Shown: piece after piece, positions 5,777 to 10,734 of the stretch
How the letters are laid out: each line of letters begins with the position of its first letter
Numbering within the stretch: the stretch's first letter is position 1
Source of the DNA: an uncultured Clostridia bacterium
Lineage (GTDB): Bacteria > Bacillota > Clostridia > Christensenellales > Borkfalkiaceae
Direction: 5' to 3'
Length of the DNA stretch: 10,734 nucleotides
NCBI GenBank assembly: GCA_937915565.1
Contig: CALDMH010000014.1
Location: 1-10,734, forward strand
Program-made: the position numbers and the translations under genes
Notes under the pieces: model-generated
The model's input: only the letters and a program-made list of their open reading frames with translations
Told to the model about the DNA's origin: nothing
The model's database searches: none

Positions 5777-6955
5777 CTATATGATAAAGGGATAAAAGAT
5801 TTTTTTCATCGTTTTTTCCGCTTCGCACGCTTTCACCGCCGCAATTCCGCCCTCTCTCGGTTCAAACGTACCGCAACGTCCGCAATCGAGCAGATTTTTT
5901 ACGATTTCCGCAGACTTTTCACATTCGGAAAAATAATAAATCTCATCGTCCTCTTCCGCAACTTTTTCGGCTCTTTTTAAAAACTCGTCGTAAAGTTTGC
6001 TTTCGTTTCTTTTTTCGCTTATTATATCCCTCATTTTCCCGAATTTATCGACCGCAAAAAAGTAATCGTCGGCGTTTTCGTCGGCTTCCGAAACGACCGT
6101 TCCTGCGGCGTATTCGTTAAACGTGTTTTTAACCCTTATCGGCACGCCGGAATTTTTCAAAACCGTCAGCGACGCCGGATGAAGAACGTTCACCGAAAAA
6201 TCGCAGAGTTTTTCCATCTGTGCAAACGAAATACGCCTTAGCGGACGAGGTTTTACCGCGTGCGGAAATCCGTTTTCGATTATCTTTTTCCCGAGGCTCG
6301 GCGGAAAACTTAAAACGCCGTCCACGTCGGTATAATTCAGATATTCCTCCGCCCCGAGCGACAGGGCGAGAATCGCGCCCGTTATATCTCCGCCGCCTCT
6401 CGGAAACAACTTCGCGTTTCCGTTTATATCCGAGCCGTAAAAACCGCCCGTCACGAATCCGCCCGTTTCGCGATATTTTTCCCTTATGAGATAACGCGAA
6501 AAATCAATATCGGGTTTACCGTCCGAACCGAAACGAATAATCGTCGCGCTATCCACGAAAGGACGGACCGTCAGCGCGGCGAATATCTTCGCGTAAAGAT
6601 ATTCGCCGCGCGAAATCAAAAAATCGGACGACGAGGACAATTCTTCCTCCCGCCCGATTTTCATTAGTTCGTCAACTACGTTAAATTTAATTTTCAAGCT
6701 CTCCGTAAGGCGCGTCAGCCTCACGCACAAATCCGAAAAAATTCGCCGCTCGCCCACGCCTTTCAAAAACATAGAATAAGCGTCTATAAGTTCGTCAGTA
6801 ACTTTTTTTTCGGGTTTTTCGTCTTCGGTAACGCGACCGCCCGCCGAAACCGCTATAACTTTAACCGACTCGTCCCCGCCCGCGATTTTTGCGGCCCGAA
6901 GCATTGCGTCGGCGTTTGCCATAGAAGTTCCGCCGAACTTGGCGACTTTAATCAA
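5777..6955 (-). CDS. lysC: aspartate kinase with divergent C-terminal region
   Basis: Aspartate kinase phosphorylates aspartate to 4-phosphoaspartate, opening the lysine, threonine, methionine and diaminopimelate pathway. Kinase motifs: KFGGTSMANA (6-15), SRGEYLYAK (115-123, usually GERLS), GFYGSDINGNAKLFPRGGGD (171-190, usually LGRGGSD), YTDVDGV (208-214) and VNVLHPASLTVLKNSGVPI (255-273). After about residue 297 only some 95 residues remain; they do not show clear ACT-domain motifs, whereas typical monofunctional enzymes carry two ACT domains over about 150 residues. Feedback control may thus be altered. The start is TTG at 6955, giving MIKVAKFGG; its TTGA overlaps the TGA of the upstream small ORF and GGTGA serves as a weak ribosome site, so translation is probably coupled. 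The catalytic role is likely but the substitutions leave some doubt. Confidence 0.85.
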   Translation of the reverse strand: MIKVAKFGGTSMANADAMLRAAKIAGGDESVKVIAVSAGGRVTEDEKPEKKVTDELIDAYSMFLKGVGERRIFSDLCVRLTRLTESLKIKFNVVDELMKIGREEELSSSSDFLISRGEYLYAKIFAALTVRPFVDSATIIRFGSDGKPDIDFSRYLIREKYRETGGFVTGGFYGSDINGNAKLFPRGGGDITGAILALSLGAEEYLNYTDVDGVLSFPPSLGKKIIENGFPHAVKPRPLRRISFAQMEKLCDFSVNVLHPASLTVLKNSGVPIRVKNTFNEYAAGTVVSEADENADDYFFAVDKFGKMRDIISEKRNESKLYDEFLKRAEKVAEEDDEIYYFSECEKSAEIVKNLLDCGRCGTFEPREGGIAAVKACEAEKTMKKIFYPFII

Positions 6956-7062
6956 TAGTACATCACCACAAACACGAACACCGCGAGAATTGCGGCGAGC
7001 GCGGCGGATACGACTATTCTTAACACCGTTTTTGAAGTTTTGTCTTTACGTTCTCCGTTCAT
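6952..7062 (-). CDS. 36-residue single-pass membrane protein
   Basis: A small gene of 36 codons. It begins MNGERKDKTSKTVLR, a positively charged N-terminal part, followed by about 19 hydrophobic residues (16 to 34, IVVSAALAAIL then AVFVFVVM) and ends in YY. The topology predicted by charge is N-terminus inside with one membrane helix and almost nothing outside. Support for its reality: a perfect AGGAG eight bases before the ATG, a position 32 nt after the cdaA stop, and a stop codon that overlaps the TTG start of the aspartate kinase gene. I do not recognise the family. It may be a regulatory membrane peptide, or serve mainly to couple translation. Many Bacillota have cdaR, with an N-terminal membrane anchor, in this place after cdaA; whether this is a reduced relative cannot be judged. 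Confidence 0.75.
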   Translation of the reverse strand: MNGERKDKTSKTVLRIVVSAALAAILAVFVFVVMYY

Positions 7063-7094
7063 ATTGCGTTCTCCTGTTAAATCGGTTTATAAAA

Positions 7095-7913
7095 TCAATC
7101 CTTTTGCTCCAAAAGTTCCTGCCAGTAATACTCTTTAAGTGTTTGACGAAGCATTTCCGAATCGACGTAACGTTTTATCTTTCCGCCCTGCGCAATCGAG
7201 ATAATACCCGTTTCCTCGGACACAATGAGAGAAGTTACGCTTATCGTTTCGGTTATTCCGATGCCAGCTCTGTGACGAGTGCCGAGTTCCTTCGGTAAAT
7301 TCACTTCCTGCGAAAGGGGAAGGAAACAGCCCGCGGCGTGAACCTTTGAACCGTTTATAACCATTGCCCCGTCGTGCAAGGGGGTTTTCGGGAAGAAAAT
7401 GCTTTCAATCAACGCCGCAGATATTTCGGAATCGATGATAACGCCGCTGTCGATAATCGTTTTCGGCATATTTCCGTTGGCGAGAATTATTATCGCGCCC
7501 ACGTCGTTTTTGGACATATTCTGAACGGCTTTAACTATTTCGTCTATCATATGATTGACGTTTTGGGCAGCCGCGCTGTTTTTAATGACGTGCTTGGTTT
7601 CGGCAACCTTTTTCACGCCCAAATCCCAAATATCTCTTTTTATTTCCGTTGCGAAAAGAATAAACACAATCAGCACGAACGGCGCGACGACGAAAAAGTA
7701 AGTGAACGGCTGTTTCTCCTCTTCGGTGAGCATAAACAACACGCCCGTTATCGCGACGTACGCAAACATAAGCGCGATAAGCCACTTTGCGTTGTTCCTC
7801 TGCAAAAGATTGATGAGGTAGAAAAACAGCACGAACAGCAGGAAGACGGTAAGCACCGTCGTCGTAACGTCCGCCGAAAGGGCGTTTGCCACTTTATCGA
7901 AAAATTCTTTCAT
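7095..7913 (-). CDS. cdaA: diadenylate cyclase CdaA
   Basis: Membrane-bound synthase of the second messenger c-di-AMP from two ATP, central to potassium and osmotic balance and cell wall homeostasis in Bacillota. At 272 residues it has the usual length. Three hydrophobic segments (about 18 to 37, 43 to 61 and 70 to 88) are followed by a linker helix and the DAC domain (about 105 to 255) with the catalytic LHDGAMVI motif (Asp181-Gly-Ala) and GTRHRAGIG (211-219). The ATG has AGGAG six bases upstream, and a TATAAT box lies in the gap before it. Unlike the common cdaA-cdaR-glmM order, the next genes are a 36-residue membrane protein and aspartate kinase; no CdaR-like gene is in the window. Confidence 0.95.
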   Translation of the reverse strand: MKEFFDKVANALSADVTTTVLTVFLLFVLFFYLINLLQRNNAKWLIALMFAYVAITGVLFMLTEEEKQPFTYFFVVAPFVLIVFILFATEIKRDIWDLGVKKVAETKHVIKNSAAAQNVNHMIDEIVKAVQNMSKNDVGAIIILANGNMPKTIIDSGVIIDSEISAALIESIFFPKTPLHDGAMVINGSKVHAAGCFLPLSQEVNLPKELGTRHRAGIGITETISVTSLIVSEETGIISIAQGGKIKRYVDSEMLRQTLKEYYWQELLEQKD

Positions 7914-7948
7914 ATCTACTCCTAAACTATATTACGATTTACTCGTTT

Positions 7949-7977
7949 ATTATACCTGTTTATTTGAATTTTGCCCG
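7949..7977 (-). promoter_or_regulatory. candidate promoter for cdaA
   Basis: Minus-strand TATAAT (7949-7954) with a poor -35 (CGGGCA, 17-bp spacing, 7972-7977) lies 36 nt before the cdaA start. The -10 is consensus; the -35 match is weak and overlaps a tandem repeat, so activator use is possible. Confidence 0.5.
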
Positions 7978-8027
7978 TCTTTGCCCGTAAAACAGGCTTA
8001 AAGATTTTCTTTAAGGCGCAAATTCAA
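7964..8027. repeat. nested repeats in the holA-cdaA gap
   Basis: The 114-nt gap holds three superposed elements. A long-range inverted repeat TTGAATTTTGC (7964-7974) / GCAAATTCAA (8018-8027) has a one-base bulge. Two direct copies of TTTGCCCGT (7970-7978 and 7980-7988) are spaced exactly 10 bp. A perfect 7-bp hairpin CTTAAAG / CTTTAAG (7997-8015) follows the holA stop. The hairpin may be a weak terminator for holA; the 10-bp-phased repeat overlaps the cdaA -35 region and could be a regulator site. Confidence 0.6.
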
Positions 8028-8990
8028 TCACTCGATAAGAACGTTTAATATTCCGTTCCATATAGCCGAATTCGCTTCGATTTTGCCCTGTTTGAACAAT
8101 GAATCTTCTTCGGAAAGCTTATCCATAACGAATTTCAGCCGCTTGGGCGAAAATCTTCGGGCTTGCTCGCGGGATTTTTTGACGGCGTATTCCTTTATGC
8201 CGAGATACCCTGCGAGAGCCGCGTCGCTTTCACGGGATAACGAAACGAAAAGAAGTTTCCTGAAATGATAATAAAGCGAAACGAAAAGTTTTTGTCCGTC
8301 GCCCGCCGACTCCGCCATTTCCGTAAAGGTTTCGTAAGCCTTATCGTATCTTTTAGAGGCGATAAAATCCACAACCTCGTATAACTTGTAATCGGTTTCC
8401 TTAACGCAAAGTTCGTCTACGTCGGAATCGGTTATCTCTCCGCCGAGCCGATAAGACGTGAGTTTTTCGGTTTCGCCGTTTATTCTCGTCATATCGCCGT
8501 CGCAATAATCGATTAACTTTTCAATCGCAAGCGAGGTTATCGTGCAATTCTCCGAGCGAACTTTGTTCGTTATCCAAGCGGTTAAAAGAAGTTTATCCCC
8601 CCTGTCGCAATCGACGACGGTGACGTTTTTCTGCTTTGCGAGATTATCCGCCGGCATCGAATCGCAAATAATAAGAACCGTCGTTTCGCAAGGGTTTGAA
8701 AAATAATCCGAAAGAGCCTTCAAATCCGCGGCGAGCGGATAATATTCCTTGACGACCACCACTCTCTTCTCGCTCATAAACGGATAACTGACGAGCGCGG
8801 AAATAAGCTTGTCGGGATTGCCCTTCACGTCCTGCCCGTCGAAATTGGTAAGATTAAGCTCAGGTTGAGAAAGACACTTATCGCATATGAGTTTTACCGA
8901 ATGAGAAATGAAAAAAGCGTCCTCGCCGACGACGAGATAAATTTTTTCCACGCCGCTTGCAAGGCTTCTTTTGAGTTCCCTGAATTTCAT
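8028..8990 (-). CDS. holA: DNA polymerase III subunit delta
   Basis: HolA is the clamp-loader subunit that opens the beta sliding clamp. From ATG at 8990 the product has 320 residues and begins MKFRELKRSL, followed by KIYLVVGEDAFFIS, matching the HPVYLLxGxExxL stretch near the N-terminus of the family. Further family traits are LISALVSYPFMSEKRVVVVKEYY, a DCDRGDKLLLTAWI stretch preceding the helical region, DYCDGDMTRINGETEKL, and a C-terminal helical domain ending in FKQGKIEANSAIWNGILNVLI. A TTG at 9026 would add 12 residues, but the family N-terminus and an overlapping -35-like box favour 8990. No Shine-Dalgarno sequence precedes this ATG. The TGA stop lies 114 nt before cdaA. The frequent neighbour rpsT is absent. 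Confidence 0.92.
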   Translation of the reverse strand: MKFRELKRSLASGVEKIYLVVGEDAFFISHSVKLICDKCLSQPELNLTNFDGQDVKGNPDKLISALVSYPFMSEKRVVVVKEYYPLAADLKALSDYFSNPCETTVLIICDSMPADNLAKQKNVTVVDCDRGDKLLLTAWITNKVRSENCTITSLAIEKLIDYCDGDMTRINGETEKLTSYRLGGEITDSDVDELCVKETDYKLYEVVDFIASKRYDKAYETFTEMAESAGDGQKLFVSLYYHFRKLLFVSLSRESDAALAGYLGIKEYAVKKSREQARRFSPKRLKFVMDKLSEEDSLFKQGKIEANSAIWNGILNVLIE

Positions 8991-8997
8991 ATTTGAT

Positions 8998-9026
8998 ATT
9001 TTACCATTTTTCGCCGAAAAAATCAA
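8998..9026 (-). promoter_or_regulatory. candidate promoter for holA, possibly leaderless
   Basis: Minus-strand TTGATT (9021-9026) and TAAAAT (8998-9003) are spaced by 17 bp. Only seven bases separate the -10 from the holA ATG, so the predicted start point coincides with the start codon. This fits the lack of a ribosome binding site and suggests a leaderless mRNA. Confidence 0.5.
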
Positions 9027-9047
9027 CAGTTTGAAGCATATTAAAGT

Positions 9048-9215
9048 AATTGCGTCTGCTATTGAAGCGATTACGCCTGCGAATGACGTAATTGCGCCTG
9101 CGGTTGAAATAATTGCGCCCGCGGTTGAAATAATTGCGCCCGCGGTTGAAATAATTGCGCCCGCGGTTGAAATAATTGCGCTCGCGGTTAAAATAATTGC
9201 GCCTGCGAGGCCGCA
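9048..9215. repeat. eight tandem 21-bp units between holA and the transglycosylase gene
   Basis: Eight consecutive 21-bp units starting at 9048, 9069, 9090, 9111, 9132, 9153, 9174 and 9195. The core unit has a GC-rich half GCGCCCGCGG, containing the CCGCGG palindrome, and an AT-rich half TTGAAATAATT. Units 4 to 6 are identical; units 1, 2, 7 and 8 diverge, the last after 13 bases. The array occupies most of the divergent gap (8991-9257). Because 21 is divisible by three, frames stay open on both strands, but neither has a ribosome site and I do not consider it coding. The period equals two DNA helical turns. Confidence 0.95.
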
Positions 9216-9244
9216 CGAAAAAGATTAAAACGCTTCCGATTAAG

Positions 9245-9250
9245 CATAAT
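9245..9250 (+). promoter_or_regulatory. candidate -10 box for the transglycosylase gene
   Basis: CATAAT (5 of 6 to TATAAT) ends seven bases before the GTG start; no good -35 is seen at 16 to 18 bp. The arrangement would again give a leaderless transcript. Confidence 0.3.
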
Positions 9251-9257
9251 ATAGTTT

Positions 9258-9806
9258 GTGAACAAAAAATATAAAAACCGAAAATCAACGATAATCGCCG
9301 CGATTGCCCTGTTTTTCTTTATCGTTTTCGTTTTTGCCGCAGGGGCGTTTTACGATTCGTTTTTCCCCGTTAAATACGACGAGGAAATAACCCGTTTTTC
9401 AAACGAATACAACCTTGAAAAAGAACTCGTGTTTGCCGTTATAAAAGCCGAAAGCGGCTTCGATAACCGAAAAATCTCGGAAAAGGGCGCGACCGGACTT
9501 ATGCAAATAATGCCCGAAACGGCAGATTATATCGGCAAAGAGTTTTTTAACGGCAGGCATTTCGATTTGAGTTCGGCAAACGACAACGTCGAAACCGGCT
9601 GTTTTTATCTCAATTACCTGTTCGCAAGGTTCGATAATCTCACCGAAGTTCTCGCAAGTTACAATGCGGGCGAGGGAAACGTCAAGTTATGGAAAAAGCA
9701 AAAGAAAAGCTGCCTCGACGAAGACGATATACCGTTCCCCGAAACGAGAAACTACGTTAAAAAAGTTATGCTATACGCAAAAATTTACGATTTAAAATTG
9801 CGCTGA
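9258..9806 (+). CDS. membrane-anchored lytic transglycosylase (SLT domain)
   Basis: A 182-residue enzyme predicted to cleave the MurNAc-GlcNAc bond of peptidoglycan outside the membrane. A basic N-terminus (MNKKYKNRKS) and a hydrophobic segment (about 11 to 31) form a signal anchor. The SLT domain (about 41 to 180) shows the catalytic Glu65 in AVIKAESGFDN, GATGLMQIMPETA (78-89), SYNAGEGNV (134-142) and FPETRNYVKKV (160-170), as in the YjbJ/Slt-type small family. The start is GTG; an in-frame TAG six bases upstream excludes an earlier one. No Shine-Dalgarno sequence is present. It is the only plus-strand gene in the window, divergent from holA and convergent with the DXS-like gene. It may serve wall remodelling or sporulation; nothing here decides. 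Confidence 0.93.
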   Translation: MNKKYKNRKSTIIAAIALFFFIVFVFAAGAFYDSFFPVKYDEEITRFSNEYNLEKELVFAVIKAESGFDNRKISEKGATGLMQIMPETADYIGKEFFNGRHFDLSSANDNVETGCFYLNYLFARFDNLTEVLASYNAGEGNVKLWKKQKKSCLDEDDIPFPETRNYVKKVMLYAKIYDLKLR

Positions 9807-9988
9807 CGCTTTACTTTTCGGGAAACCGTCTTAAAAATATGCTTTTACAGCGACCGCGAAAAATACGCGGTAGATACGAGCTGCGTGGGAGATTTTCCGC
9901 TTCACCGAAACTTCAACGAAGCTTCAACGTGAACGAAGAACACTTTGGATAACCCCCCGTATAAGTCGATTAACTCGTATATTTTGTA
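9807..9988 (+). other. gap after the transglycosylase gene without a recognised gene
   Basis: This stretch has a 6-bp hairpin ACCGCG / CGCGGT (9853-9871) without a T-run and a repeated CTTCAACG. The transglycosylase frame stays open for 41 codons beyond its TGA (to 9932), which is not improbable by chance. A 37-codon ATG frame at 9839 is Arg-rich and has no ribosome site. I see nothing that can be called a gene. Confidence 0.5.
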
Positions 9989-10041
9989 AAATTAAGCCGC
10001 CTGCCGCCGCGTTTTATTCGCGGCGGCAGGCGGCTTAATTT
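9989..10041. terminator. bidirectional terminator, perfect 23-bp stem
   Basis: Two perfectly complementary 23-nt arms (9989-10011 and 10019-10041) enclose the loop TTTTATT. The arms carry AAATTAAG at the base and a GC core of GCCGCCTGCCGCCGCG, so each strand ends in an AATTT-type tail. It lies between the convergent transglycosylase and DXS-like genes, 12 nt from the stop of the latter, and should stop transcription from both sides. Confidence 0.9.
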
Positions 10042-10052
10042 CATTTAAAACT

Positions 10053-10734
10053 TCACTTTAACAAGCGTTTTATATCGGAAATTATGCTCTCGTTCGTAAT
10101 TCCGAGTTCTTTTAAAAGTTCCGAGGGGTTATACCTGTCGTAAAACTTCTTTTCAAGCCCGTAGTTTTTAACTTTAATATCGGCGTCGCCGAAATAAGAG
10201 GCGATTTTCTCCCCGAATCCTCCGCTTAAAACGCCGTCTTCGAGGGTTATTACCGCTTTGTGATTATTTTTCAATCCGTCAAGCGTTTCCTTATCGACCA
10301 GCGAAGCAAACCTCGGATTTATAAGCGTCGGCTTAAAACCGAGTTCGGCTTCTATCGCCTTTGCAAGGCTTTCGCCCTTTTGATAAAAATCGCCGAGGGC
10401 GATTATGGCAACCTTCTCGCCGTTCGTTTCCGTTTTGTATCTCATTTCACCATCGAACTTATCGGACGAAACGCCGCTTACAATCTCGCCGCCCGGAATA
10501 AGCACGACGGACGCGCCGCTACAATCGTCCAAAGCCCAATCGAGCATTTCGCAAAGTTCCTTTTCGGTCGTGGGCGCAAGCACGTTTAAATTCGGAATAT
10601 TTACAAGCATAGGCTGAATGAAAATTCCGAGATGCGTTACGTCGGTAAGCCCGGAAAACGACGAATAGTTCAGCAAAATCGTGACGTGATTGCCGTTTAT
10701 GCAAACGTCGTGCGAAATCTGGTCGTAAGCCCTT
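10053..10734 (-). CDS. DXS-like transketolase-family protein, C-terminal part (5' end off window)
   Basis: About 227 residues of the pyrimidine-binding and C-terminal domains of a protein closest to 1-deoxy-D-xylulose-5-phosphate synthase; the frame is open to the window edge. Family traits are RAYDQISHDV (10704-10733), THLGIF, IPNLNVLAPTTEKEL, a C-terminal NPRFASLVDKETL stretch, ITLEDGVLSGGFGEKIASYF and the final YNPSELLKELGI. Odd points: the usual DRAG followed by DGPTHxG reads NYSS...LTDVTHLG (10611-10670), and the usual RYPRG reads LIPGG (10488-10505), so the two Arg that bind the substrate phosphate in DXS are absent. It may be a DXS paralogue with another substrate, a sub-active copy, or one member of a split transketolase-like pair. 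The first methionine-type codon inside the window (10676) is internal, not the start. Confidence 0.8.
   Translation of the reverse strand, partial: RAYDQISHDVCINGNHVTILLNYSSFSGLTDVTHLGIFIQPMLVNIPNLNVLAPTTEKELCEMLDWALDDCSGASVVLIPGGEIVSGVSSDKFDGEMRYKTETNGEKVAIIALGDFYQKGESLAKAIEAELGFKPTLINPRFASLVDKETLDGLKNNHKAVITLEDGVLSGGFGEKIASYFGDADIKVKNYGLEKKFYDRYNPSELLKELGITNESIISDIKRLLK

Noticed and set aside
7374..7925. 183-codon plus-strand frame opposite cdaA
   Set aside because: Antisense to the conserved DAC domain; composition rich in His and Arg typical of shadow frames.
8991..9026. TTG at 9026 as the holA start
   Set aside because: It would add 12 residues not matching the family N-terminus, and it coincides with the likely -35 box.
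9048..9215. CRISPR array
   Set aside because: The 21-bp units abut directly with no unique spacers, and no cas gene is present.
9807..9932. Readthrough extension or recoded TGA after the transglycosylase gene
   Set aside because: The enzyme ends normally at its TGA; 41 further open codons are not unlikely by chance, and TGA is plainly a stop for plsX, the acyltransferase gene, cdaA and the small ORF.
9839..9952. 37-codon plus-strand ORF
   Set aside because: No ribosome site, strongly Arg-rich and unlike a protein; it overlaps a hairpin.

Overview
The window looks like the chromosome of a Bacillota/Clostridia-type bacterium. Evidence for this is a YloV/FakA-DegV/FakB fatty acid kinase pair, PlsX followed by an acyl carrier protein gene, a CdaA-type diadenylate cyclase, mostly strong GGAGG-type ribosome binding sites, and moderate GC with AT-rich intergenic promoters. 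An uncultivated gut clostridial lineage is a plausible source, but the sequence alone does not fix the taxon. Nearly all genes lie on the minus strand; the only plus-strand gene is a small lytic transglycosylase. I see no RNA gene, insertion sequence, integrase or CRISPR array.

Layout, read in the direction of minus-strand transcription (right to left). The right edge holds the C-terminal part of a divergent DXS/transketolase-family enzyme (10053-10734, 5' end off the window). It ends at a perfect 23-bp hairpin (9989-10041) that also faces the convergent plus-strand lytic transglycosylase gene (9258-9806). A divergent intergenic region between that gene and holA (8028-8990, DNA polymerase III delta subunit) carries eight tandem 21-bp units. 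Next comes a compact cluster: cdaA (7095-7913), a 36-codon single-membrane-segment protein (6952-7062), and an aspartate kinase gene whose TTG start overlaps the stop of the small gene. This cluster closes at a strong terminator (5641-5683).

Immediately beyond the terminator a near-consensus promoter (TTGACT, 18 bp, TATAAT; 5581-5610) starts a lipid-precursor cluster: fakA (3768-5432), fakB/degV (2873-3742), a GNAT-type N-acyltransferase with an unusual low-complexity insert (1296-2603), plsX (325-1299) and acpP (30-251). Together FakA, FakB, PlsX and AcpP cover activation of exogenous fatty acids to acyl-phosphate and its exchange with acyl-ACP. The acyltransferase embedded between them is an attractive but unproven user of acyl-ACP. 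Between fakB and the acyltransferase lie two 97%-identical 93-bp palindromic elements, spaced 127 bp apart.

The least explained parts are the 93-bp palindromic pair, the 21-bp tandem array, the 36-aa membrane peptide coupled to aspartate kinase, the insert in the acyltransferase, the loss of two hallmark arginines in the DXS-like protein, and three genes (holA, the transglycosylase gene, the acyltransferase gene) that lack a Shine-Dalgarno sequence but have a -10-like hexamer 4 to 7 nt before the start codon.
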